From positions 445,501-509,500 of the forward strand of contig JACCIC010000221.1 in the NCBI GenBank assembly GCA_018907035.1: a stretch of 64,000 nucleotides of DNA. The letters are read 5' to 3'. Below, one piece after another: positions 51,592 to 63,660 of this stretch. Positions within the stretch are counted from its first letter, which is position 1, and every line of letters begins with the position of its first letter. The position numbers and the translations under genes were made by a program. Source of the stretch: Sycobia sp. Sy_11. Its lineage: Eukaryota; Arthropoda; Insecta; Hymenoptera; Epichrysomallidae. A model generated the notes under the pieces. It was not told the DNA's origin, ran no database searches, and saw only the letters and a list, made by a program, of their open reading frames with translations.

Positions 51592-52818
51592 GAGCGGGGC
51601 CGAGGACGAGAGGTGGGCGGTGGGGGAGGGAAGCGGATACCTAATAGGATAGACGGGGAGAAATCTATACCGGGTGGAAGAGTAAAAAAGTGCACTGCAC
51701 CGTGGGACGAGGAAGGAGGAGTACGAAGGAGGACGGAGGGGATGGTGCGCCGATCGCTCTCAACTTGGATAATTAAAGTATTTATTTTGTAGCGCCGGTA
51801 CTCCCGGGCCAATACATTTTAACCCTAAGCTACTGCGAGCCCCCTCGCCCCCCCCCCCCCCTCATCGTCCACCGACGCCCCGGGGGAAAAGTTTTCACAC
51901 TTTGGAAAGTAACGGCTCTTGGGACTTTAGCCGGGAAGTAAATTGGGTAGCATTCTGTGGGAAATGGTCGCTTCGACTACTAGCCGGCATTCTTTAATTA
52001 AACTAAGAAATTCCTTTTTGTACTATTAGTTTTATTTTTATTTATTTTCCTTTTTTTTGTAGAAAAGTCTGCACGGCTTTCAGTCTGTATTTTCAATTGA
52101 AACGCGTCTATTGGCGCGTTAATGATGAAAATAGCATTTTTTTCTACCGAATTAAGCTTTGAAAATTACATAATTGTGAATTTCAAGAGGGGTCCTAGCT
52201 ATCTGTACTCGGAGCAGAACAAAGTTCTGGCACGGCAGAAGTTTTTTCAAAGAAATTAATTGTATGTTTATAAAAATACTGATTATATTGAAAGTAAATT
52301 TTGATTGCAATTGAAATTATTAGAGATAGTTTTCTAATGATTTGCGAGTAAAATCATCGCCTATTAAAACTTTATAGGGTTAAATAAACTTTTCTTTTGT
52401 TTTATAAATTATTAAGGATAATGTACATATACTGGTGTAAAACCAGAATTACTCACTTTATATAATCGATTTTTTGAATACCGAAGATATAGATTGAAAG
52501 TAGTAGACAATTCTTTTGTACTCGAACATTTTAGAACTAAAGATCTGAAGAACTGTAACGCGTGTGCGAATGCAGTCCAAAAAGACTCTCACGTTATAAG
52601 TTCCTCTACATTTGGCGAGCGACGGCAATGACGAATCGAGGCTTGTTTCAAAGCAGAATGGGCCAAGGCGAAAGGTGATTAACTTTTCGGACGGGCAGAG
52701 TTCAAACAAAACAAAAACAAGAAATGACAAATGAAAAACAAATATTCGTGCGAACATCGGCGTCGTGTACTCCTCGCGCACGCTCCAAGCGGTTGAGAAT
52801 CTCTGAATGGCTCCTCCA

Positions 52819-52821
<3 letters not shown>

Positions 52822-52857
<36 letters not shown>

Positions 52858-53028
52858 CCTCTCCTTCTTCCCCTTTCTCCACGATGCTCTCGTTCTCCTC
52901 TCCGCGCCATTCCGGCGCATCTGGTGGGTCTCCTACCCCCGCCCCCCTTATAGTGAAGCCGCTCTACACCAAAGCTGCACGCGCGTGCATCGCGCGCCGA
53001 GAACGCGACGTACTCGAGGAGAGTATAT

Positions 53029-53073
<45 letters not shown>

Positions 53074-53119
53074 CTGTTGCCCGAGTCATCTTTCTCACCG
53101 CCCCTCCGCCTGTTCAGGG

Positions 53120-53166
<47 letters not shown>
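52822..53166. repeat. (CT)n, (CT)n and (GA)n cluster
   Basis: CT tracts at 52822-52858 and 53034-53070 and a GA tract at 53123-53160. The last two are complementary and about 50 bases apart, so the DNA or a transcript could fold into a long stem. Confidence 0.93.
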
Positions 53167-54146
53167 AGAGGACGTGCAGCCGAGCACGGAGAAGGACGCG
53201 AATAGAAAGTTTGCGGATAGGAACGGCTAAGAAAGCCAAGCCGTTGGCGCGGCGGAGGGGGCGGCGGAGGCGGTGGAGGAGGACAAGGCAGCGCGCAGGC
53301 GTTCGCATCGGCAGCTGGGGACGGAGACACGGCGCGGAAGCACGCGCGCGACCCGCGCTCGTAACGAGGACGACGGAGCGCGGGCGTGCGGGGGACGCGG
53401 AGCAGGGGCCGGAATTAAAGGGCACTCGGATCGTAACCGAGCGGAGAGTGGTCGCGCTCGGCGCCCCCTTGCCACGAGATTTCGGCGCCGCTTCACGTCG
53501 CCGATCAATCGCAACGCCGCGACGGAATTTCCGATCGACCTCGCGCGCGGATTAAACCGCTCGGCTGTATTGTTTCGCGGACCTGACGGGAGCACGAGGA
53601 GATTTTCGGCCGGTCGGTGTGGCGCGACGTCGCTCAACGGATTTCAACCAAGGCGAGCCACGTGGGCCGAGCGCGAAACGTCGAGCGCAATCGGAAATTC
53701 GTCGGAGTAACGCCGCGGACCGAGAGGTAGCAAATTTTTTCATTTCGTTCTGAATTAGAAATTTTGAGGAGGCCCGAAATTTTCGCTTCGACGAAACGCG
53801 CCCTCGAATCTTCGTCTCCGCGGCAATATCCCATTGCCGTCACAGGCCTAATGTAAGACCACGTCGAAATTCAAAAAATTCGTACCTCTGCAGTCTCATT
53901 CCGAGGAGCGTGGTGTATCGGACGATGGCGCGGCGACGTACGAGAAAAAGAAGAAAAAAAAAGAAATAAATAAGAAATCGATTTTCCCAAAGTGAGAAAG
54001 TATGCCGGTATATAGTCGCGGCGTCGTCTCTTCGCCGAAGAGAATCTCGCTCGGCAGTTGGATTTGAGACGGGACCGACGATCGTCGCGGCAAGTGCATC
54101 CTACTAAAAGTTTCTCCCGGACGAGCTGCGTGCGTATGCACGCACG

Positions 54147-54150
<4 letters not shown>

Positions 54151-54184
<34 letters not shown>
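54151..54184. repeat. (CA)n microsatellite
   Basis: About 30 bases of CA. Confidence 0.95.
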
Positions 54185-54190
<6 letters not shown>

Positions 54191-54400
54191 CGTACATATA
54201 TAAAAATGAGCCATAAACGCAAAAGCAAATAAAAGGCATCGGTGCACCTTGTCTTTCTCCGGCGAAGAAGTAGTCCCTCTTTTTTTGGTCAGTTAGGCAA
54301 GGGAACCATAATTAACTTTCCTCTCTCGGTCCCTCCGCCACCTCTCCCTACTTCTTCTCCGGACGGCGCTCCGGCATTAAAAGCAATGGCGAGCTCTATA

Positions 54401-54404
<4 letters not shown>

Positions 54405-54444
<40 letters not shown>
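54405..54444. repeat. (TG)n microsatellite
   Basis: About 40 bases of TG, 220 bases after the (CA)n tract, in the complementary sense. Confidence 0.95.
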
Positions 54445-54453
<9 letters not shown>

Positions 54454-56283
54454 TGCGTATATCGGTACGCACATGCGGGTATGCATGCGCGCGTGCACGT
54501 GTGTATGTGCCTGCACGCTCGAGCGCAAGTTTATACACGGCAAAACAGATGACCGACTCCGTTCTTTAAAGCGTTCGCGCTCTCGTGCGCGAGGAGAGAG
54601 AGAGAGAGAGAGATAAGTGTCGGCCGACGACTGCGCGCCGCGCTACCTCCGAATCCGGAAGGAGAAGAAGATACGCGGGCGAGGCGCCCCGCGATGCTGC
54701 TTGAGGAACTGCGCCCGGCGGTGCTGAGAGGGGGGGGGAGGAGGAGGGCGAGAGGCGCGTGAGAAATTCCGCGAATGGGAGGGGGGACGAGGCGGCGCGC
54801 CTCAATGCGGAATGAATAAGAGTCGAATTTTATTTCGAGCCTGAACGTGCGCCGTCGGGGGGAGGGGTGGAGGGAAGCGCCGCGTGTGTGCCGGGAAAAT
54901 TTTAAGAATTCGCTCGCTAGCGCCGGCTTTTTCCGTATCTCTCGCTTTTTTTTCCTCTTTTATTTATTTATTTGTTTATTTATTTATTTTATTTTTTTTT
55001 TTTTTTGAAGAATTCAGCGCGAAGAGTCGGTTTGAAAACCGGGGCGATTGAAAAAGTGGAAAATTTCGAAAATTATGCATGAAAGCCAGATGGTACTTCG
55101 TTAAAAAAAAACACACACACCAAATAAAGCGTGAATTGAGAATTTATCCTATTAAGCGGTTGAGAATTAAGGGGGAGGGCGAGTATATTATATCAGAATC
55201 CTTGCCATCAATTAGCGAGCGAGAGAAGTAAATTTGTTTTTCCTCGTTTTTCTCCCCGCTTCTCGCGGAAATGTTTACGGATGGTTCTTGGGGAAACATC
55301 GCAGTGTCCGACCTGCCTTTCGTTTCACTGCGGCCTTTACGAAATCGTGGAATTCCCTACGCGGTCAGCTTTGTCCAGTTGCCTCGTTGTGAGTAACACA
55401 GGATCAATTTATCTTTCTCTGTAACGTAATGAGATTTAAGAAAGAATGTGTGTCTGCGCGTGTTTGCGTGTTTGTCCTAGAAAATAAACATGTCCAAAAG
55501 CGAAGTAGATATTTAATTATTTTTGTGATTAAAACCTGTCTTGGAATACACGATATCAGAGAGAGGCTATTACGACATCAGGCTTTGATGTATGTCGTTA
55601 CTACAGATGTATGATGGACGATATCTTGATCGCTGTAGCTCAAAATTAATATAATTAGGTACTTTTAGTTTTAAATAATATAATGGGCATGTATGCATAT
55701 TTATTTTATGAAAATTACAACGTATAATATTTCAACTTGAAGATTTTTCAATTTGAATTCACACTATTCTAAATTATAAGCGGTCGATGTTATATATCGG
55801 CTAGTGAAAAAATATCTAAAAATCTTGAATAAAGAATTACAAAAATAATTTAAAGAATTTTAAAAGTCTATAATTACTATGTTTTTTTTTTTCATTTATA
55901 GCGACTACACCGAATCTGGTTAAATTATCTTTTAAATAGAAGAACTAATATAATTTCATACTTAATTTAAAAATTTCATTAAATCTATTAATAATTTAAA
56001 AATTTGTTTAAACCTATTAATATTTCTGCTGTACATTGTCTTTATAATAAGTTTAATAGGTTTATAAGATTCAATAAAGACTATACTAATTTTAACGAGA
56101 TATCTCGTGTTGCATATAATATAAATTTTTTTTCTCAATTCTAATTACTCTTACGACCAGCGTAGCCTCAATTTAATTATCGCTGGAATACGTTCAATAT
56201 CCATCATTATTAAATTACGAAAGTCGAACAAATGATTCGTTTTTTGTCTCGTTTATATGCGTAGTCACTTATGTGTTCCTTTG

Positions 56284-56286
<3 letters not shown>

Positions 56287-56350
<64 letters not shown>
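56287..56350. repeat. (TA)n microsatellite, longest in the window
   Basis: About 63 uninterrupted bases of TA, followed by GTATGTATGTATA. Confidence 0.96.
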
Positions 56351-56362
<12 letters not shown>

Positions 56363-57452
56363 AATCGATTCTTCTTTGGAATGGTTTTTATATGTACACA
56401 AAAAAATTCTTTAAGCACATAATATGTGATACAATGAAATTAAGTCAACCTTATATCGCCTTTTCATGGAATATTGAATTTTAACTCGATTCATTGTAAA
56501 TGTAACCTTCCACATACACATACAGCAGGCTATGCATTAATGTCAAACTTGTCCTTCGAATATAATTAGTTGACTGACTGACGATAATCGCGAGCACTGG
56601 CTGATGTTCCTATTATTTATTTAATTATAGAAAGTGTTCCTATATTAGTGTTTTAGAATTTTATTAGAATTTTCGTATGATAAAGTTTTGTATAATAAAA
56701 TAAAAATTCGAGAAGGGTCACGTGCATCGGACCAAAACGTTTATAGTAATATGGAAATTTTACTTGATGATAACTGATGTAATCAAAACTAACAAAAATA
56801 TTTTGATCGTCGCTACATACTTTAATTTATTTTTATTTATTTTTTATTTATTTATTAATACAATTAATAATTATATAATTATCAGCAAGAATGCGTGGAT
56901 TTTTTTTATTTTAGTGGTAGTTTCCTTATTTCAGATTCTACAGTAGGGATTAATAAACAACGAAAATCTGTCTGTGGGCGTATAATATATATATGTATGC
57001 AATATTAGAAAGCAGAGAAAACATTAGTTTCCTTCGTTTACTCTGATTTGAATGTTTATTCAATTGCAAGAATTACAATTGCAGCACCTGATGGAAATAA
57101 CCATACCGTAGATAACAAATGTATTGAAATATCTCACATTTTCTCAAATTGATCGAGCGCTCACGGAGGAGTAAAGTGTATGGGAGCGTTCGCAATTCGC
57201 GTAGCCCAATATTTCATAACTTTTATACGCGCACCGTATTTTTCCCCGAGCCTCTTCCTATAAGACAGCGCTTCCATATGAATACATAGGCGCGTACGGC
57301 CCTGTATAGAAAATTTTCTATTTCGCCCCGACGCGCGACGTCGGAAATTAGTTCGGCCTTCGTGACACGATGGGAGGGGGCGAGGAGGAGAGAAAAACGA
57401 GGAAGAGCGCGAGGAATGGAAGCTGTACTGAGTACGTATATGTGTATATATA

Positions 57453-57453
<1 letters not shown>

Positions 57454-57489
<36 letters not shown>

Positions 57490-57508
57490 TATATTTATAT
57501 ATATATAG
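57454..57508. repeat. (TA)n microsatellite
   Basis: About 28 bases of TA with further imperfect TA stretches to 57508. Confidence 0.92.
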
Positions 57509-58312
57509 GGTATGGGGCTAAAACGATGACAAGAGTGGCGGCACGGGCGCGGCGACTGTCGCGAGCGAGAGAGACAGAGGCTGAGAGTGAGGGGGGGGGG
57601 GGGTTGGAGAAATTCAGAGACTCATCGCGAACAATTGCGTTTGCGCAGCCGCTCCCTCTCGGCAGCGTCGTCTCGTGCTCGAGCCCTCCTCGAGACCCTC
57701 CCCCAGCCCCTCGCCTCGCCCGCCCTCCTCCGAGCGTCCCTTCTTCAATTTTCTCCCTCCCCATACTCGGGGCTCCTGTGGCACTCTCGCCGAGAGCGTA
57801 AACGGGCGCTGCGCGCGAGTCGCGCTCGAAGCTCTTCTCCAACCCCCACCCTCGTCGTCCGACCTCTTCTTCGCTTTCGCGCATCGCCCGTAGCGTCGCT
57901 CGGGCGCGCGTCTCTAACCCCCTCCCCACCCCCTCCATCAACCGCCCACCATCACCCGCCCGCCCCCCTCTCGTTTTGTCGGGTCGCGCGATTGTGTGCA
58001 CATAGTTATATTGTTATTAATTGAAAAGCAAAGAACGAGTGGACGAACACGTGCGCGCGCGCTGTCATTAAAAAGTTGGTAGTCGCGCGACTGTAAGGGC
58101 CTCCACTCCTCTCCTCTACACCCATCGCCTCCCCCCACCGCCTCTCGGGCTCCTCCACCGCGTTAAATCGAGCAATTTCGAGACACGCGCTCTCGAGGCT
58201 CATCCAGGCTGACCCAGTTCTCTCCTCTTTCCCCTGTCGCCCCCTGCCGCCCAGTGTCTTTGTTTCATTATGTTTTCGAAAACACTAAATTTGCGATATA
58301 GCCGTAGTACAC

Positions 58313-58314
<2 letters not shown>

Positions 58315-58375
<61 letters not shown>

Positions 58376-58379
58376 TATA
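58315..58379. repeat. (TA)n microsatellite
   Basis: About 53 bases of TA with an imperfect tail, at the end of a GC-rich island. Confidence 0.95.
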
Positions 58380-59541
58380 GATACGCGAAATTCAAGCACG
58401 CGCTAAACCGGTATACGGTTAATCTAATGCTAATAATTTATACAGAGCGTTTTCCTTCTTATGCAAAATGTAGAATAAGTTAAACTATACGTATATTAAA
58501 ATATCGTAGTGGGAAATATATAATAATAACGTGCTAATTTTGTTCGATTCTAATAAATTTAATTAGATGAAGTTCTTATTTGTATACAGACAAATTATAT
58601 TAAAAAAAAAGTTTCGAGCTACTTCCAGAACATTTCTTTGCGGTTTCAATTATAGAAAATATATCCTATGAACTTATTAATTTATGTTTGTATTTCATGA
58701 TATTGGTAATGATATGTCGTTATAACGTTAAAACTTTAATTAATAAGTTAAACTACTTATTGTAATTAATAATCAAATTAACCTAGAAATTTTTCTAAAA
58801 AGCATATCCAAATACGGAAAAAATTCAAAACAAACATATTTTTCGGAAAAAACACATTCATATTGTTTTGATTGCAGTATAAGTAACCTTGGCCAAACGG
58901 ATAAATCTTTAAATTAATGCATTAACGTATAAGTTAAATCTGTTGATAATCATAAAAGTTGCATTGAAACTGACGATAATTGCATTAACTTTAAACACAA
59001 TTTAAACTCAGATACTTATAAATGATAATGCAAGTGTGAAAAGAGTAAAATTTTATTACGTTCCCGGATGGCAAAAGTTCTTGTGCGCATCTAATTTCCC
59101 ATGCAGGTCAGGAAAAATGCCTTCAATTCCGATTTTAAATCCATATGTCGACGGACAAATCAAGAATTTTTTGCCAAACCCACTAAAATACCGCGCTCTA
59201 CAACCGACCTCGTTTTCTAACCTCAAAAACTGCGTACTTTTGATTATTTTTTCAAATTCCTCGCCGAAAGTACGATAAATGATTAATAAATTTTCTTTTT
59301 TAACGTGTCCCTATTGTTTATTCAAAGAACTTTCAGGTCCCATACCTTTTCGAAAAGCTTTATGATTATTCGCGAAAGTATTTCCGTATCAATTCATTGA
59401 GAAAGACGAAAGTTCTATTTTCTTTCTAATAATTTTTAGGTTGTCGCCACCGACTGAAGGTTCGATTGTGTCTTCGGAGAGTATTAACAAGAGATTTAGT
59501 TCGGACAGCAAAAGACTTTCTTCTTATGCTTTCTATTTTAG

Positions 59542-59583
59542 GCATTTGGTTCAGACAGCAGCAGTGTGATGGACGCGAACTAA
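59542..59583 (+). other. Rival terminal exon candidate, phase 0
   Basis: A textbook pyrimidine tract (about 59518-59539) and AG at 59541 precede 13 codons reading AFGSDSSSVMDAN and a TAA at 59581. The phase fits the end of exon 3 at 35759. A second excellent acceptor lies at 59439. In phase 0 that one would give five codons and a stop; in phase 2 it would give a Ser-rich peptide of about 42 residues. At most one of these, or exon 4 at 42643, is the usual end of the membrane-protein gene; they may also belong to an unseen gene. Confidence 0.2.
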
Positions 59584-59612
59584 AAACTACACCTATAAAA
59601 GCATATACAATG

Positions 59613-59614
<2 letters not shown>

Positions 59615-59658
<44 letters not shown>
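59615..59658. repeat. (TA)n microsatellite
   Basis: About 43 bases of TA, 30 bases after the candidate terminal exon at 59542-59583. Confidence 0.95.
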
Positions 59659-59660
<2 letters not shown>

Positions 59661-60371
59661 GAAGCGCGGCGTGGTATACTTTCGTCCTATGCGCAAAAGT
59701 GCAATGGAGCCCAAAGGGACTCTAGGCGAGAGGGCGGGGGAGCGCGTGGTGAAGGGGGTCAGAGCGCGAATTTTGAAAGAGCTCAGGGAACAAAAGGGAA
59801 AATGAAGGAACGTCGCGCGCTCTCATACGCGAGCGCGGACACTCGGAGCGCGTGTGAAAGAGCTGAAAACGTAGCGCCCGATTCTTCTCCCCCCCCCTCC
59901 TCACGTTCAACCTTTTCTGCCTTGCTGCTCCGTTCTTCTCTCTTTCTCTCTATCTCTCTCTCTCTCTCTCTCTCTTTTCCTCTCGCCCCCTCGCCCTTTC
60001 TCTCGCAGCGGCGCGGCTTTTTCGCGCGAGCGCGCGTTACGTAAGTTCCACGCATTCCGCGCGGTGCAACCGTACGGCGGGTCGCGAGCGCGACGACCTC
60101 CCTGGCACTTGGGAGGTCCGCGCTCGCTCGCTCGCTCGTACGACTATATCCTCCTTTCCGTGTCGGTCCTTCTCCATTTTTCTTCTTTCGCCTCGGCCTC
60201 CTCCTCCTCCTCCTCCTCCTACTCCCCTTCCTCCTCGCGTCCCCCACCTCCTCGCCAACGCCGGCAAACTGGTACTTTAAAGGCTCGTTTCCTCTCGGAC
60301 GCGCCGAGTGGGATGCTGCGCAGGTACGTTGTGCGGCTGATTATACGCTCCGTAGCTGTGCCTCTGTGTTT

Positions 60372-60450
60372 GTGTATGTGTGTGTGTGTGTGTGTGTGTG
60401 TATGTGGATGTGTGTGTCTGTGTGCGCGCGTGTGTGTGTGCGTGTGTCTT
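60372..60450. repeat. (TG)n-rich tract
   Basis: About 28 bases of TG followed by imperfect TG/CG repeats. Confidence 0.92.
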
Positions 60451-60726
60451 CGCGTGTACATCGATGAGAGACAAAGAGAGAGTGAGGGAGGGTGCATGTG
60501 CGCGCCTGTGCGAGCTTATATCGATCAACTCTCTATCCCGGGCGGGGGCTATTTTATCTTCAAAGGTAATGAGAAGAGCCGCGCGCCGATATTTGTTGCA
60601 GAGCGACCCGTTTGATGCATGCGCCGAGCGAGCGTTATATAGGGCCTGAATAGAGCAGACTCTATTATATTCCCATTGCACCCTCCTTTTTTCTTACTCC
60701 TTTCTCTTGACCATGCGTATACGCGT

Positions 60727-60728
60727 GC

Positions 60729-60759
<31 letters not shown>

Positions 60760-60761
60760 TT
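60727..60761. repeat. (CG)n(TG)n tract
   Basis: About 18 bases of alternating CG and 16 of TG, an alternating purine-pyrimidine run able to form Z-DNA. Confidence 0.9.
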
Positions 60762-61219
60762 GGTGTTTGCCTCGATGCTCTTTGCACACGGATATATGGA
60801 GTCCGTCTATCAATGTGGTCAGAAAGATGGATTTGTAAGCGCGCGCAGCACGAATGCATGCTCAAGTCAAGCGTTCTCGTTCAAATGTGAAAGTCCGGAT
60901 AGTGGAATATTTATTCATGGGAGTACGCAAATGTGTACTCAAGTCTACAAATGTGTAAATGTCATGGGAGTACACAAGAGTGACCGACGTGGTCAGTATG
61001 CGATGACGGGTTAAACTAAACACTTTTGGCCGGGATCAGTGCATGATGCATCATTGTAATTAACTATGTCTTGATATAGATAGCCGCAAAATACTGCAAA
61101 TTCTTCAAAACTCTGGCTACTGCACTCACATTAATTACGCCATATTACGCTAGACGTATCCGTCGTCTGCTGTAGCTCCGTCGACGAATTTGGTGCTACG
61201 AAATTCATTTTTACCGTGC

Positions 61220-61790
61220 GCATAAACTACAGTATTGCACCCGTGGCCATGAGGATCAGAGGAACTATTAAGAGGTCCAGAATTGCTTTTAGGAATCAAA
61301 GTTCAATAGTTAATCTATACCAGAGCCTTCTTACGCCTAGTCTTACCAAACCTTCTATTCTTTGGCTGTGTTATATACCAGCATCTCGTTTTGTCCTCTT
61401 GAAACGATCCAACGTCATTTACTCAGATGCTTCTCGTAACAAACTGCGATACCCCATGTCTCGTCTAGATCATAATTACGTCCCGATCTTAAAATAAACT
61501 AAATTTACTTCCCATTAGTCAATTCTAAGCCAATCTTGCTTATGTTCGCATGTTCAAAGTTATTAATACTGACCGTGTTCCTGATAGCATTGTTGAACTT
61601 TTCCCTGTTAGAACATTATCTTATAATCAATACACTTGGCTAATTTGGCTAATAATGCAACAGTTCCTCGCCCCATTTATGGAACTTATTTCCCGCTCCT
61701 TCGAGAAAACACAAATTCCTTACTAACTTTCAAAACTATTGGCTACGCTTCACTGAATCTAACCGTTGGTTAAGTCCATGTTAAAGTTAA
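61220..61790 (+). mobile_element. Decayed non-LTR retrotransposon fragment (3' part of the reverse transcriptase ORF)
   Basis: From about 61250 the + strand reads GTIKRSRIAFRNQSSIVNLY, then a segment with LTPSL, then further on YPMSRLDHNYVPILK before a stop at 61495. These echo the region just after the RT core in Jockey/CR1-like elements, where a helix with LYxSLVRPxLEY and later P-M-x-x-x-D-H-x-Y-x-P-I-L occur. After the stop, other frames go on with family-like pieces (FKVINTDRVPDSIVELF, then further on KFLTNFQNYW), so the copy carries stops and frameshifts. No poly(A) tail or target-site duplication is evident. The family assignment is approximate. Confidence 0.55.
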
Positions 61791-63603
61791 ATATATGTTC
61801 AATATTTTCCAATGCCCAGGATCGTATTACATTCAGTATTATTAAGTGCAAGCGATAATTAAATTGAAGTGCTGTAGCTGAATATTAATCTATCATCGAT
61901 AATTAATTAATTCGTTTATTTTGGCATGCAACGCATGTAATCAGTACTGTAGTTAATTTAATTTTATCTACTTAACAAAGTATTGTATTTCGTTAGTTGT
62001 AACGAAACATACTACCTTAGTGCGTGTAACCTATGATGGAGTTCAGTGTATTAATTTCATCTGGAACATATTGTTTCCATTTTATAAATTCAAAGACAAT
62101 CATGATTTCGATTTATTTAATAATATTGTACGTACTATATTACTTATTATTAAGCGTAAGTTGTTGGTCCATTGTATAAATAAATTATTATGTCGCCTAC
62201 AATACTATAAGACCACGCATGTGCCTTACAATTATATATATATAAATAAATAAATAAATGAGTGAATAAAAATAATTCTAGGAAAAAAATCAATGCCTTA
62301 TGATTTTCACTGTAAAATCGACTTTGCAGTCTGGCTTGAAATAACTATTGATATATGTAATTATATTTGAACTGCTGACTCGATTTATTATTTATTTAAT
62401 TTTTCGCAAAGAATCTCATCTTATCTAAAAAATTTAAATTAGGATAATAAAGTAATATATAAATAAAAAAAATTTTTTATTTAATACATTTAAATAGTTG
62501 ATTAAATTGAATTGAAGACTTATTTGCTCTGCATCTATATAATTATTTTTAACATTAGCATTTTCCTAAATGAAAGCAGATTAATTTATTTTTCATTATT
62601 TTCACTAATATACAAAAAGCGAGAAGATTAAATAATACCCTAGATGTCAGTATTTAATTAAAAATAAAGAGATTTAATGTTGATTTAACTAATTTTTTTG
62701 CTTATATTTAATACATATATATTAAAGATGGAGATTATTAGTTAATCAGTTACTATAGACTCCATGACATATGAATTCGTAGTGTTACATCAAGCAATAT
62801 TGTATTACTTTCTTTCGCTTTTCTAGTATTCCATAGCTGGAATAATTATTTATAGACAATTATCGATATTAAACGAGTTTTTAAATTAGTGAAAATGTTA
62901 ATTTTCACTAATCTATCCGTTTGATATTAATATAAGAAATCTGAGGGATAGAATTCTAAAATTTGAAATAAAATCTATAAATAATTAAAAATTAACCGTA
63001 CATATCTTATCTGGTATGGAAAGGCTTTATTTACGAAACGATAGGTTTACGATCAGTGCGAAGTCAAGGATTATAACGGGGTTTGTAAAGACGGCTATTT
63101 TATACTAGGTAAGGACGAAATTTTTCCGGTAGGTTAGAATGAGGAAAACTAAATGATGAAATCGCATTTCATAAAGCAATGATTCTTCAAGGGCTAAGCA
63201 GGGCATGTGCTTAAAAAAAACAATAAATAATGGAAATTCAATCAATTAATATCTAAATATGCCTTAGCTAAGGGGGGGGGGTAAGGTATTTAAACTGTTT
63301 TTCGGCCTTTTTTTAATTTTTTTTAAACGAATTATATCTCAAGAATATTGTGTCGAAATTCACTGTCATTCGCTTAATTTTTAATATTTTTCAATGAAAA
63401 TTCAGGAAAATATTGTTCAAATGATACATTATTATAGTCTAATTGACTGGGTAATCCGGCTGTATCTGTGTCGCGAGAAAAAATTCTTAAAAACCTGCCT
63501 GTTTTATACCGAATTACCCTCACCCCTCTTAACAAGTGATAGATATCAAACGAAAAACAAATTGAAACCGTATAAGCTGTAAATTCCAAAAATTCATGTG
63601 CAC

Positions 63604-63660
<57 letters not shown>

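Larger units (their letters stand above)
42691..59439. other. Region without a supported gene
   Basis: 3' flank of the four-exon model (AATAAA at 43382), then AT-rich DNA alternating with GC-rich islands at about 43650-44700, 45450-46420, 48440-48960, 49550-50350, 51150-51900, 52700-54900 and 57200-58260. The islands carry most (GA/CT)n tracts and may contain promoters or untranslated exons. Weak coding-like pieces (44430-44522, 46804-46990, 55271-55388) are described elsewhere in this report. Confidence 0.5.
59659..61219. other. GC-rich island with splice-donor-like sites
   Basis: A GC-rich, low-complexity stretch to about 60800. It has two strong donor-like sites on the + strand: TTAC|GTAAGT at 60040/60041 and CGCAG|GTACGT at 60323/60324, the latter preceded by ATG CTG CGC AG. 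This resembles the first exon of a + strand gene continuing outside the window; no downstream exon is seen here. Confidence 0.25.

Noticed and set aside
53985..54099. - strand frame beginning MHLPRRSSVPSQIQLP
   Set aside because: Protein-like for about 40 residues, but runs into a poly-pyrimidine stretch without a donor and has no partner exon.
55271..55388. ATG frame of 39 codons (MFTDGSWGNIAV and on) ending at a GTGAGT donor
   Set aside because: Codon use is not biased and no following exon is seen; one donor and one short frame are not enough.
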